Assembly (NCBI GenBank): GCA_007130675.1
Contig: SLSB01000391.1
Span: 1 to 8,372 of the forward strand
Direction: 5' to 3'
Length of the DNA: 8,372 nt
Origin: Candidatus Hydrogenedentota bacterium
GTDB lineage: Bacteria > Hydrogenedentota > Hydrogenedentia > Hydrogenedentales > SLHB01
Below, in pieces: positions 1 through 6,244 of this stretch. The translations under genes were made by a program, and so were the position numbers. How positions within the stretch are numbered: the stretch's first letter is position 1; each line of letters starts with the position of its first letter. Under the pieces are notes generated by a model, which was given only the letters and a program-made list of their open reading frames with translations, was not told the origin of the DNA and did not search any database.

Positions 1-322
1 CCACCCGGGGCTAATGTATGACGTGCCTGCGGCACTCTCTACTCAAGAACGACAAGGGCGCCAACAACAGTGGAACCGTACAAGAACAGTTCTGACAACA
101 TGCATCGCCACAGCGGGGTCACTGCAGCGCCAACGGAATCATGAATTCATCCATCCTGATCTGCAGCCCAAACTGGCTGTTTTCAAGGTTAAGTTAGCGC
201 TTATGGGGCGCCCCCCGAGACCACCACGACCCACGGCCAAGCCTCCTCTGCCTGTACGCCACGGCGCATAGGGGGCAGGCGAGAAACCAGAGGGCATAAG
301 CCGCATTCCTGCGAGATATTTT
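1..322. other. no convincing gene seen
   Basis: This 322-base stretch holds no gene I can support. The only plus-strand frame of any length (14-271) gives a Pro/Arg-rich peptide without a recognisable domain, and its start has no purine-rich Shine-Dalgarno site. The minus-strand frames across it are of the same quality. It contains a short self-complementary run, GGGGCGCCCC at 205-214. I see no tRNA, rRNA or insertion-sequence signature. It is probably intergenic, perhaps the degraded end of a gene lying to the left. Confidence 0.5.
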
Positions 323-334
323 CCGATTAATCGG
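323..334. repeat. 12-bp perfect palindrome CCGATTAATCGG
   Basis: CCGATTAATCGG equals its own reverse complement, and T-rich DNA lies on its right side. It could be a dimeric regulator's operator. Folded as RNA it gives only a 4-bp stem with a TTAA loop, so it is at best a weak terminator. It lies about 120 bp upstream of the inferred response-regulator promoter, in the same cluster as two sets of direct repeats. Its role is inferred from position only. Confidence 0.45.
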
Positions 335-369
335 GTTTTGTTTGTGTTTGAAGTGAGATGGTAGTTGAA

Positions 370-391
370 TCTTTGCCAAATCCTTGCCAAA
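370..391. repeat. two tandem 11-bp direct repeats
   Basis: TCTTTGCCAAA (370-380) is followed directly by TCCTTGCCAAA (381-391), identical at 10 of 11 positions. The shared core TTGCCAAA recurs every 11 bp, about one helical turn, so a protein could bind both copies on the same DNA face. The repeats lie upstream of the 12-bp repeat block and the response-regulator promoter. An activator or repressor site is a reasonable inference; no known regulator is recognised. Confidence 0.45.
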
Positions 392-413
392 ACATTACCG
401 CGATTAACACGAA

Positions 414-461
414 GGGGTACAAAAAGGGGTATAAGAAGTGGCATAAAACGTGGTATACTTC
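414..461. repeat. four imperfect 12-bp direct repeats
   Basis: Four consecutive 12-mers share the pattern G[GT]GG[TC]A followed by an A-rich half: GGGGTACAAAAA (414-425), GGGGTATAAGAA (426-437), GTGGCATAAAAC (438-449) and GTGGTATACTTC (450-461). The last unit contains the proposed -10 box of the response-regulator promoter and the second covers the place where a -35 would be. The array could be an iteron-like binding site for a regulator that replaces a poor -35. Read on the minus strand it encodes a four-residue periodic peptide, but no gene there is convincing. Confidence 0.55.
451..459 (+). promoter_or_regulatory. extended -10 promoter of the response regulator
   Basis: TGGTATACT holds a TGn extension and TATACT (454-459), five of six matches to TATAAT. 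No good -35 hexamer lies 17 bp upstream (ATAAGA at 431-436), which suits an extended -10 promoter or one that relies on an activator bound to the overlapping repeats. Transcription would start near 466, leaving about 58 bases of leader before the ATG at 524. Inferred from sequence only. Confidence 0.4.
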
Positions 462-523
462 AAGACGTGGGCACACCAGCCGCGCGGATGCTCCGCGTGG
501 CAAGCCGATAAGGAGCGATCGGG

Positions 524-901
524 ATGAATGACAGCATACCTGTCGATATTCTCGTTGTCGAGGATAACGACAGCGAACGGGACTCTATTGTGGAAGCGCT
601 CGAAGCCTCTCTCCCCGACGCCGCCCTTCTGGCCCTCAGAGACGGCGAGCAGGCACTGGACTATCTGTTCCGGCGCGGCGAATGGACAGACCGGTCTGCA
701 AACGGGTTCCCCAAGCTCATTCTGCTCGACTTGGCTATGCCTCGAGCCGACGGCTTCTCCGTGCTTGCGAAGGTAAGGTCGCAAAATGTCGAAGAAGCCC
801 TTATGCTGACGCCCGTGGTCATATTCAGTGATTCGCATGTGACCGCCGATATCTCAAGGAGTTATCGCCTGGGTGCAAACAGCTTTATCAAAAACCCGTG
901 A
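524..901 (+). CDS. single-domain response regulator, truncated by frameshift
   Basis: This is a CheY-like receiver of the stand-alone Rcp1-like type, which takes a phosphoryl group from a histidine kinase in the cytoplasm. The ATG has a strong Shine-Dalgarno site (TAAGGAG, 509-515) with 8-nt spacing. Visible elements are the acidic pair Glu13-Asp14 in VVEDN, the phospho-acceptor Asp69 in LILLDLAMP, and Ser102 in PVVIFSDS at the switch position. The frame stops at codon 126, just after GANSFIKNP. In this family the segment normally reads Lys-Pro-Val and continues through the last helix. The missing part is found intact one frame away (892-978), so a one-base loss in the A5 run at 890-894 has cut the protein. 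As read, it lacks the switch Lys and helix 5 and would probably be inactive. A sequencing or assembly error is equally possible. The hybrid kinase starting at 1826 is a possible partner. Confidence 0.85.
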   Translation: MNDSIPVDILVVEDNDSERDSIVEALEASLPDAALLALRDGEQALDYLFRRGEWTDRSANGFPKLILLDLAMPRADGFSVLAKVRSQNVEEALMLTPVVIFSDSHVTADISRSYRLGANSFIKNP

Positions 902-978
902 GCTTTGCCGATTTTCAGAGCGTCGTAAAAACCGTTGCGGACTATTGGATGACGCATAACCGTTTGGACAGTCCTTGA
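892..978 (+). pseudogene. out-of-frame C-terminus of the response regulator
   Basis: Reading from 892 in the -1 frame gives KPVSFADFQSVVKTVADYW and then MTHNRLDSP before TGA at 976-978. KPV followed by a helix ending in Tyr-Trp is the usual receiver-domain C-terminus. Joined after Lys123 of the upstream frame it restores IKKPV and a 151-residue protein, a normal length for the family. The upstream codons are ATC AAA AAC. The heptamer C AAA AAC is close to, but not, the classic A AAA AAC slippery site, so programmed -1 slippage is possible but less likely than a real or artefactual deletion of one A. Confidence 0.75.
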
Positions 979-1058
979 CCCCAGCCTGGCGGCCCTTGGG
1001 TTTGGGGAGCGGAAGAAGGTCCCTGGATATGCGCTCACGCAAGGAAAGGCAGAGAAAA

Positions 1059-1214
1059 ATGAACGCACGCAAGACAGTTGTCGCCGCAGTGCTCGTGGGC
1101 GTACTCGTCGCCATGGGCGCGTTTGGATGCAACACCATACGAGGGATGGGGCGAGACATCCAAAGGGGCGGCGAGGCCGTGGAAGACGCGGCCGATTGCT
1201 CCCAGCCGAATTAG
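1059..1214 (+). CDS. entericidin A/B family small lipoprotein
   Basis: A 51-residue protein with a basic N-terminus (MNARK), a hydrophobic segment at about residues 6-22, and a lipobox-like AFGC with Cys24 as the probable lipidated residue. The part after it, CNTIRGMGRDIQRGGEAVED, is the family signature of the entericidins, small cell-envelope lipoproteins related to the EcnA/EcnB antidote-toxin pair of enterobacteria. I cannot tell which role applies here; only one copy is seen. The ATG at 1059 is preferred over earlier starts because it begins just before the signal peptide and has AAAGG (1045-1049) nine bases upstream. The tail ends in DCSQPN, with a second Cys at 47, longer than the usual end soon after EDA. 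It sits 80 bases after the restored end of the response regulator on the same strand and could be co-transcribed. Confidence 0.8.
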   Translation: MNARKTVVAAVLVGVLVAMGAFGCNTIRGMGRDIQRGGEAVEDAADCSQPN

Positions 1215-1310
1215 CATAAACAACCCTGATCGCCCCCCGGCCCCAGCTTCTTCCCAGGTCCGGTCGACCCACATTGCAATCTCGATACCGAACCCCAGGG
1301 GCAAATCCAT

Positions 1311-1575
1311 TCACACACACTGCCGCAATATCTCCCAACTAATCCGCGCCTGAGTCGGCGAAATCTCCGCGCACTCGGGTTGCAAAAAAAACGCCTGCTC
1401 CTGCTCAAGACACATTGTTCTGCCATTTCTCAAAGCAACCACCGTTATCCGAAAAGCAAAATCCTTTCGTGCGCAACTGTGTGCGCAATTCCTCGGAGGC
1501 CCGCAAGTCAAAAGCGGTGAAATAGCCGGGATAGGCCCTCGCAGAACCTGAGGAGAACGCAATCAGCGTGTTCAC
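1311..1575 (-). pseudogene. small hypothetical gene broken by a one-base indel
   Basis: No family is recognised. On the minus strand a GTG at 1575-1573 is preceded by GGAAGAGG (1588-1581) with 5-nt spacing. The first frame runs through MNTLIAFSSGSARAYPGYF to about RTKGF, then continues as nonsense to a stop near 1405. From the same point the neighbouring frame reads AFRITVVALRNGRTMC and then LEQEQAFFLQPECAEIS to a TAG-type stop at 1311. The two halves join if one T is removed from the T4 run (plus-strand A4 at 1458-1461), giving an 87-residue soluble protein. The good ribosome site and the complementary halves argue for a real gene broken by a recent indel or a read error. An A8 run at 1383-1390 lies inside the second half. 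Alternatively the whole region is noncoding. Confidence 0.4.
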
Positions 1576-1620
1576 GACGGCCTCTTCCAAGGCCTAAGTG
1601 TCTACAGTATAGTGAGTTAG

Positions 1621-1655
1621 TTGCGCTAGATTTAGGCTGAATATACTGATATACT
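1621..1655 (+). promoter_or_regulatory. possible promoter for the hybrid kinase
   Basis: Two copies of ATATACT, at 1641-1647 and 1649-1655, each contain the -10-like hexamer TATACT. A -35-like TTGCGC lies at 1621-1626, only 15 bp before the first copy, so the pair is imperfect. Transcripts starting near 1655-1662 would carry a leader of about 165 bases before the GTG at 1826, including the long hairpin at 1718-1789. Weak evidence. Confidence 0.25.
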
Positions 1656-1717
1656 TGAGGTAGAGCTCGTGTGTTCAACGGAGTGACATGAGCGTTGGCA
1701 GCAGGGCAGAAAGGATG

Positions 1718-1789
1718 TGTGTCGCGTAGCCTGCGTAGCTCACCAAGTCAGGTGTCCTGAGGGGGGTGAGACATGCGCAGACGGACACA
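1718..1789 (+). promoter_or_regulatory. structured mRNA leader before the hybrid kinase
   Basis: Four nested helices can form one long imperfect hairpin: TGTGTC (1718-1723) with GACACA (1784-1789); CTGCGT (1731-1736) with GCGCAG (1775-1780, one G-U pair); CTCACC (1739-1744) with GGTGAG (1765-1770); and TCAGG (1748-1752) with CCTGA (1756-1760) around a TGT loop. That is 23 pairs over 72 bases, ending 23 bases before the AGGGG ribosome site at 1813-1817. A 9-bp repeat of GCGTAGC occurs at 1724-1730 and 1733-1739. It may be a cis-regulatory RNA or a protein-binding leader. There is a faint likeness to the c-di-GMP-I riboswitch (AGGGCA at 1703-1708, ACAAAGCC at 1787-1794), but the core is not conserved. 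No U-run follows it, so it is not an ordinary terminator. Confidence 0.4.
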
Positions 1790-1825
1790 AAGCCGCGGTA
1801 GTGCTTTCAAAAAGGGGAAAAAGTC

Positions 1826-4072
1826 GTGCCTCGCGAGCAAGACCAGCTGAAATCCAGAAAGAATCCGCCGCCCATCACGGTCGAATCACAGTTTGACGCC
1901 CTCGTCGCACAACATCCAGACGCGCTCGTGATTCTCGATGAAGACGACGTCGTCCTGTTCGCCAACAAGGAGGCAGACAGACTGCTGGGCAAGGGTAAGA
2001 ATGGCCTCGTCCCCGGCAGCATGCTCGACGTGCCACACGAAGTCCGCCACTCAAAAAACAACGTTATCGTTGCACACGGCCAATCCGATCGTTCTCTCGA
2101 TTACCGGCTCAAGTCCGTCCAGTGGGATGGCCAGCAGGCCTACATGCTCTGTGTGCGAGATGTCACTCAGGATCTCCGCAGGCTGAAGCATCTCGAAAAA
2201 CTCGAGCGGCGCGGACGTCTCATCGTGGCGCAGGCGGCTGAAGGGATTATCGTCGTGCAAGACGGCCTCCTGAAGTTTCACAACCCCATGGTCAAACGCG
2301 TCACAGGCTATGGTGATGCTGAACTGCGCCAGATGCGGGTCCTCGATTTGGTGCATGCCGAAGATGCCGAGGTCATTAACGAATTCGAGGATGTCCATAC
2401 GGCGGAATCCGGCGCGCCCATCACCTACATAGCGCGCATGCGAACCTATGACAATGAGATTCTATGGGTCGAGGTCAAGGCGACGCCCATCGACTGGCAG
2501 AGCCGCCCTGCCGCGCTGTGTTTCTTCACCGATATTACAAACCGAGTGCATGCCGAACAAGACCGAATGCTGCTTGCTACAGCCGTCGACCAAGCCGTCG
2601 AGGCCATCGTGGTTACCGATGCCCACGGATGCGTCCAATACGTCAACCCCGCCTTTGAACAACTGACCGGATACACGCGCGCTGAAGTCATCGGCCGCAG
2701 CCCTCAGATTCTTTATGGCGGCGAAACGCATCGAGATGCATACGAGCAAATGTGGGCGGCCATCAACCGGGGCGAAATCTGGAACGGCCGATTCCAGAAT
2801 CAGAAAAAAGACGGCACGGGTTATGAAGAAGACACCACCGTGTCCCCCGTATTTGATGAAGATGGAGACCTCACAAACTTCGTGATCTTGAAGCGCGACG
2901 TCACGGCCCAGGTCAACCTCGAGCGGGCGCTGCGCAGCGCGCAACGGATGGAGGCCATGGGCACGCTCGCCGGAGGCATCGCCCATGACTTCAACAACTC
3001 CCTCGCCTTGATCCTCGGGAGGTGCGAACTCGGCCTCAACGCGATTTCCAAAGACCATCCCGCCGCGAAACAGTTCGAAAGCATCTATCGGGCAGGCCAG
3101 CGCGCAGCAGGTATTGTCAAGCAGATCCTCGTGTTTTGCCGCCAGGCCGAGCAGGAAAAGAAACCCCTCATCGTCGCCCTCGTGGTCAAAGAAGCCGTCG
3201 AACTCCTGCGCTCGGCATTGCCCAAGAATATCGAAATCGTCACCACTATCGAGAAGACCTCGGGGCGAGTGCTCTCCGATCCCTCGCAAGTCCACCAGGT
3301 CGTCATGAACCTCTGCACCAATGCATGTCACGCAATGGGCGAACGAGGAGGAACCCTGACGGTCAGCCTCAAAGAAATTACCGTGGACAGCCACGCGTAT
3401 GCCGAGGTGGGCGAGTTGTTCCCGGGGCCCTATATCGAAATCAGCGTGAGCGATACAGGCATCGGCATGGACCACGCCACACTGCAACGAATCTTCGACC
3501 CCTTCTTCACGACCAAAGAACCCGACCAAGGAACGGGGCTGGGCCTGGCAACCGTCCACGGAATCATTACAGGAAGCGGCGCGGCTATTCGGGTCAAATC
3601 CGAAAAAAACGAAGGCACGACCTTCACCCTCTACTTCCCGCGTTGCGAAGAAGCCGAGATTGTAGACCAGCCACTGCCGCGCGACCAGCTCGCCGGCACC
3701 GAACGCATTCTAGTCGTCGACGACGACAAGGATTTCGTCGAGATGTATCAAGCCCTGCTTTCCCAGCACGGCTACCGGGTCACCTCATTCGTGCGGGCCG
3801 CCGACGCGCTCGAGCACTTCGAGGCCCAGCCTGACGCGTTCGATGTGGTGATCACCGACCATATCATGCCGGGCATGTCGGGCATCGAACTGGCAAGGAG
3901 ACTCATCGAGATCCGCCCCGACGTTCCAATTCTGCTCTCGACAGGCCTTGGCCGCCAGAATTCCCATACTACCGCGCTCGAGGTCGGCATCTGCGAGCGC
4001 TTGCTCAAGCCCACACCACTGTCCGAGCTGATCGCTGCCATACGCCGCGCTATCGGAGATTCCTTACAATAG
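1826..4072 (+). CDS. hybrid sensor histidine kinase, PAS-PAS-PAS-HisKA-HATPase-REC
   Basis: A 748-residue cytoplasmic hybrid kinase with no signal peptide or membrane segment, so it probably senses an internal signal. Three PAS-like domains lie at about residues 20-115, 130-240 and 248-365; the second and third end in the usual DIT and DVT motifs. The dimerisation and phospho-acceptor segment has His387 in GGIAHDFNN, the HDFNN class seen in NtrB-like hybrids. The ATPase domain shows an N-box with Asn495 and Asn499 (VVMNLCTNACHAM), a G1 box with Asp543 (VSDTGIGMD), an F-box (FDPFFTT) and a G2 box (GTGLGLA, 569-575). A C-terminal receiver spans about 626-745, with acidic residues in VDDD (631-634), phospho-acceptor Asp678 in VVITDHIMPG, and Lys728 in LLKP. 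All key catalytic residues are present. The GTG start is supported by AGGGG at 1813-1817, 8 nt upstream. No HPt or DNA-binding output gene is next to it; the signal and final target are unknown. Its 3' end faces a minus-strand gene 25 bp away. Confidence 0.95.
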   Translation: MPREQDQLKSRKNPPPITVESQFDALVAQHPDALVILDEDDVVLFANKEADRLLGKGKNGLVPGSMLDVPHEVRHSKNNVIVAHGQSDRSLDYRLKSVQWDGQQAYMLCVRDVTQDLRRLKHLEKLERRGRLIVAQAAEGIIVVQDGLLKFHNPMVKRVTGYGDAELRQMRVLDLVHAEDAEVINEFEDVHTAESGAPITYIARMRTYDNEILWVEVKATPIDWQSRPAALCFFTDITNRVHAEQDRMLLATAVDQAVEAIVVTDAHGCVQYVNPAFEQLTGYTRAEVIGRSPQILYGGETHRDAYEQMWAAINRGEIWNGRFQNQKKDGTGYEEDTTVSPVFDEDGDLTNFVILKRDVTAQVNLERALRSAQRMEAMGTLAGGIAHDFNNSLALILGRCELGLNAISKDHPAAKQFESIYRAGQRAAGIVKQILVFCRQAEQEKKPLIVALVVKEAVELLRSALPKNIEIVTTIEKTSGRVLSDPSQVHQVVMNLCTNACHAMGERGGTLTVSLKEITVDSHAYAEVGELFPGPYIEISVSDTGIGMDHATLQRIFDPFFTTKEPDQGTGLGLATVHGIITGSGAAIRVKSEKNEGTTFTLYFPRCEEAEIVDQPLPRDQLAGTERILVVDDDKDFVEMYQALLSQHGYRVTSFVRAADALEHFEAQPDAFDVVITDHIMPGMSGIELARRLIEIRPDVPILLSTGLGRQNSHTTALEVGICERLLKPTPLSELIAAIRRAIGDSLQ

Positions 4073-4097
4073 TCCGGCTGAAAACCGTGCTTCGTTG

Positions 4098-5996
4098 TTA
4101 TTTGCGCTCTTGGAACGCGACTATGCCCAGCCCCAGCAGGACGCCGGCGACCGCAAAGATCAGCCCAAAAGAGGCCGTATAGGCCCCGTGATGCAATACG
4201 TCTGGGTAACCCGCCGCGATCGGAACCGCCAGAGCCTCGCGCAGCCCGAAAACCCCCAACACTCCCAGAAATATCATCAGAAACTTCTGCCATTGAACCA
4301 CGGATTCAGCAAGAATGCGTTCCACGCAAAACCGCGCGAGAAACACCACGGCCACCGCGCCAAGAAGATGCACAAGCTGCCAGGTTGCAAGCACCGGATA
4401 GGTCGTCGACAGCTCGATAAGCGTATACGTGTGTAATGGGCCGTTCCCTACAGAGATGCCCCGCGTCGCCAGAAGAACCAGCCCCCACGCCAGTAACAGC
4501 CATTTCACGTGGCGCGGATGCGTCAGCCGCGAGTTCGTGCCCAGCATGAGCAACACCACAAGCAGCACGGTATGGCCATACACCAAGGCCTCGATGTGGT
4601 CTCTTCGCAACACAAACACCGCGAATACCGCCACGCCCACCACTGCCAGCAAGGCAATCACAGCGTCCGTCACACCAAGTGGCAACGGCTCACGGCGCAA
4701 CGGCCAGCGTCCCCCTCCCTCCGGGCGGCCGGTCTCGCGGTCGATGGTTATGACGGCCAAAGCCGCAAGCCCGGTCAGCACCACTGTCTGCGCCGCGGAT
4801 ACCCAGAGGTTCCCGGGGTTAAGCAGGGAATACGCCGCGAGCGCGTCCCATACATACAGCAGCGTCCCGAACCCAGCCAGCGCAAGCCCCGCGCCGCCTT
4901 GCCACGCGCCCCATGCCATCACGCTGCCGGCAATCGTCACGGCAAAGAGCACCAGAATCATGATCAGCCAGGGGAGAGGCGCACCACGCAACACCAACAC
5001 CCCGCCCAGCACGCTCACAACCAGGAACACGCCAAGAGCATTGAGCACCGCTTTCTTCTTGATGTCATGGTATCCGAGCGCCCAGATAAACCCCGCGCGC
5101 CCGGCCAGGAGCACCACCAGCGTCAAAATGCTCGGGGGAAGGCACACCGCGAGCGCACCCAGCCAAAGCAACACCAATACGCCAATCATGCGGCGGCCAA
5201 ACGAGTGTTCGAGACCCCCGCAGAGACAGGCCGCCAATGCGCCGATGGCCAGAGCCAGCGGCGCCGCCGCAAGCATCCAACCTCCCTGGCCTTTCAAAAA
5301 ACCGAGAAAAAGGGCAAGCGCGATCAGCGTGACCCCCGCTTCACATATCCATTCCGTCAGATGCGTCTCGACAAACCCAGGCTCAGGGGCAGGCGCCGAA
5401 GGTTTGGCCGCGCGTTGCGCCAGTCGCTGCTGACACTCGGCACACAACGACGCCCCCTCCACCTGCGCCAGCTCGACTTTCCGCAACAACCGGCCGCAAC
5501 CAAAACAAACCGCCTTCGAGTCTTCCTCGCGCACCGGCGTCCGCGGCCCCTGCGGCGAAGGCGTTCCTCGTTGAGTGGGCGTTGCGTCTCGAGTGGGCGT
5601 TGCGTGCGCGGGCGTTGAATATGAAGACGTGCCACCCTGCTGCTCACCCTTTTCGTCGCCACCGCTGGAAAAGCTCAAGTCGACATTCTCGCCCATCTCA
5701 TCCACAAAGGCATCGAGGTCACCAAAGCCGCCGCTCGAGAAATTGACCTCTTCAGCGCCATCCCCCGCCCCTTCTGGAAACACCTCTTCATATCGAATGG
5801 GTGTGGCAGGGCCCTCCGCCGGAGGGGGCGTATCGAAAAAACCCGGCAGCGCGCTTTCCGCCGGCTGCCATTCCGAGCTGCCCTCCCGCTGCACCAGGGT
5901 GCGTTTGTCCACGCTTCCCCGACGTACCAGGATACGCAACTCCTCCGCGCCCACCGGGCCAAATGCCTGGCTACCTCTGCGAAAGTACCACCCCAT
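4098..5996 (-). CDS. GYF_2 / zinc-ribbon polytopic membrane protein, function unknown
   Basis: A 632-residue protein in four parts. Residues 2-50 are a GYF_2 (DUF4339) domain: MGWYFRRGSQAFGPV, then EELRILVRRGSVD and SEWQPAE. Residues 55-160 are an acidic, Ser/Gly- and Thr/Pro-rich disordered linker with FSSGG twice (86-90, 109-113). A zinc ribbon follows, with CFGC (164-167) and CAEC (185-188). From about 216 to 627 there are some 13-14 hydrophobic segments, so the C-terminal two thirds are in the inner membrane. GYF_2 domains are thought to bind proline-rich peptides and occur at the N-terminus of many uncharacterised membrane proteins. No enzyme or transporter motif is recognised. The frame is open to 6194, but the ATG at 5996 is favoured: AGGGG (6008-6004) lies 7 nt upstream, the GYF domain starts there, and a good promoter falls within the longer frame. 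An ATG at 6002 is too close to that site. It converges on the hybrid kinase gene. Confidence 0.85.
   Translation of the reverse strand: MGWYFRRGSQAFGPVGAEELRILVRRGSVDKRTLVQREGSSEWQPAESALPGFFDTPPPAEGPATPIRYEEVFPEGAGDGAEEVNFSSGGFGDLDAFVDEMGENVDLSFSSGGDEKGEQQGGTSSYSTPAHATPTRDATPTQRGTPSPQGPRTPVREEDSKAVCFGCGRLLRKVELAQVEGASLCAECQQRLAQRAAKPSAPAPEPGFVETHLTEWICEAGVTLIALALFLGFLKGQGGWMLAAAPLALAIGALAACLCGGLEHSFGRRMIGVLVLLWLGALAVCLPPSILTLVVLLAGRAGFIWALGYHDIKKKAVLNALGVFLVVSVLGGVLVLRGAPLPWLIMILVLFAVTIAGSVMAWGAWQGGAGLALAGFGTLLYVWDALAAYSLLNPGNLWVSAAQTVVLTGLAALAVITIDRETGRPEGGGRWPLRREPLPLGVTDAVIALLAVVGVAVFAVFVLRRDHIEALVYGHTVLLVVLLMLGTNSRLTHPRHVKWLLLAWGLVLLATRGISVGNGPLHTYTLIELSTTYPVLATWQLVHLLGAVAVVFLARFCVERILAESVVQWQKFLMIFLGVLGVFGLREALAVPIAAGYPDVLHHGAYTASFGLIFAVAGVLLGLGIVAFQERK
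5573..5617. repeat. short in-frame tandem repeat in the Thr/Pro linker
   Basis: GAGTGGGCGTTGCGT occurs at 5573-5587 and exactly again at 5591-5605 (18-bp period), and a partial third copy shares GGGCGTTG at 5610-5617. All offsets are multiples of three. It encodes a repeated Ala-Thr-Pro-Thr pattern in the linker of the GYF/zinc-ribbon protein (about residues 128-141). Such a repeat can change copy number by slippage without breaking the frame. Confidence 0.65.
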
Positions 5997-6059
5997 ATGC
6001 ATTCCCCTGTTGGACCCAATGCCGAAGCGATGCAGGACCCGTGCAAGTGTTCCACCATA

Positions 6060-6088
6060 AGTATGCAGAGAAACTAGTAGTCTGTCAA
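6060..6088 (-). promoter_or_regulatory. promoter of the GYF/zinc-ribbon gene
   Basis: On the minus strand TTGACA (6088-6083), a perfect -35 hexamer, lies 17 bp before CATACT (6065-6060), four of six matches to TATAAT. Transcription would begin near 6053, giving a leader of about 57 bases before the ATG at 5996. The -35 sits inside a 15-bp tandem repeat whose second copy carries another TTGACA, so a regulator that binds the repeat could block or tune RNA polymerase. Confidence 0.5.
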
Positions 6089-6108
6089 AGACTTGTCTGT
6101 CAAAGACT
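6079..6108. repeat. 15-bp tandem repeat of a small palindrome
   Basis: GTCTGTCAAAGACT occurs at 6080-6093 and again at 6095-6108, a 15-bp period. Each unit is an inverted repeat: AGTCT-GTCAA-AGACT in the first, GTCT/AGAC arms in the second. The minus strand of each unit contains TTGACA; the copy at 6088-6083 is the proposed -35 of the GYF/zinc-ribbon gene. It may be a duplicated operator or a recent tandem duplication of promoter DNA. Confidence 0.6.
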
Positions 6109-6244
6109 GTGACGCTCCCCCGCCCGATAGATAGACCTGGGGAAAATGGAAACCTCGGGCCAGGGCGAATCAAAACAAGCTGCAGATACACCATACAGCC
6201 CCACGCCCCGTGTGTTCATAAACCGGCGAGCGCGTAAATGGTTT

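Noticed and set aside
14..271. 85-codon plus-strand open frame near the left edge
   Set aside because: There is no ribosome site, the Pro/Arg-rich composition follows GC content, and no domain or motif is visible.
199..301. Inverted repeat GCTTATG / CATAAGC about 90 bp apart
   Set aside because: A 7-bp arm at that distance is easily met by chance, and no transposase or duplicated target site goes with it.
139..444. 101-codon minus-strand open frame starting in the 12-bp repeats
   Set aside because: Its periodic N-terminus is simply the translated DNA repeat, the rest resembles no protein family, and no ribosome site was found.
439..454. Possible sigma-54 promoter (TGGCAT and GTGGTA)
   Set aside because: The -12 element lacks the required GC dinucleotide at the correct distance from GG.
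1695..1800. c-di-GMP-I (GEMM) riboswitch
   Set aside because: Only two short half-matches (AGGGCA, ACAAAGCC) are present, about 80 bases apart. The conserved core, the GNRA loop and its receptor helix are missing. Kept only as an unidentified structured leader.
2462..3559. 365-codon minus-strand open frame inside the hybrid kinase
   Set aside because: It is antisense to the kinase gene, which carries unbroken domain motifs throughout; the open frame comes from GC-rich codon bias.
4429..5618. Two long plus-strand open frames opposite the membrane protein gene
   Set aside because: They are Ser/Thr/Pro- or His/Gln/Arg-rich shadows of hydrophobic codons on the minus strand and have no domain or ribosome site.
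5997..6194. Longer N-terminus for the GYF/zinc-ribbon gene
   Set aside because: The extra 66 residues have no domain, there is no ribosome site at 6194, and the region contains the TTGACA-17-CATACT promoter and tandem repeats.
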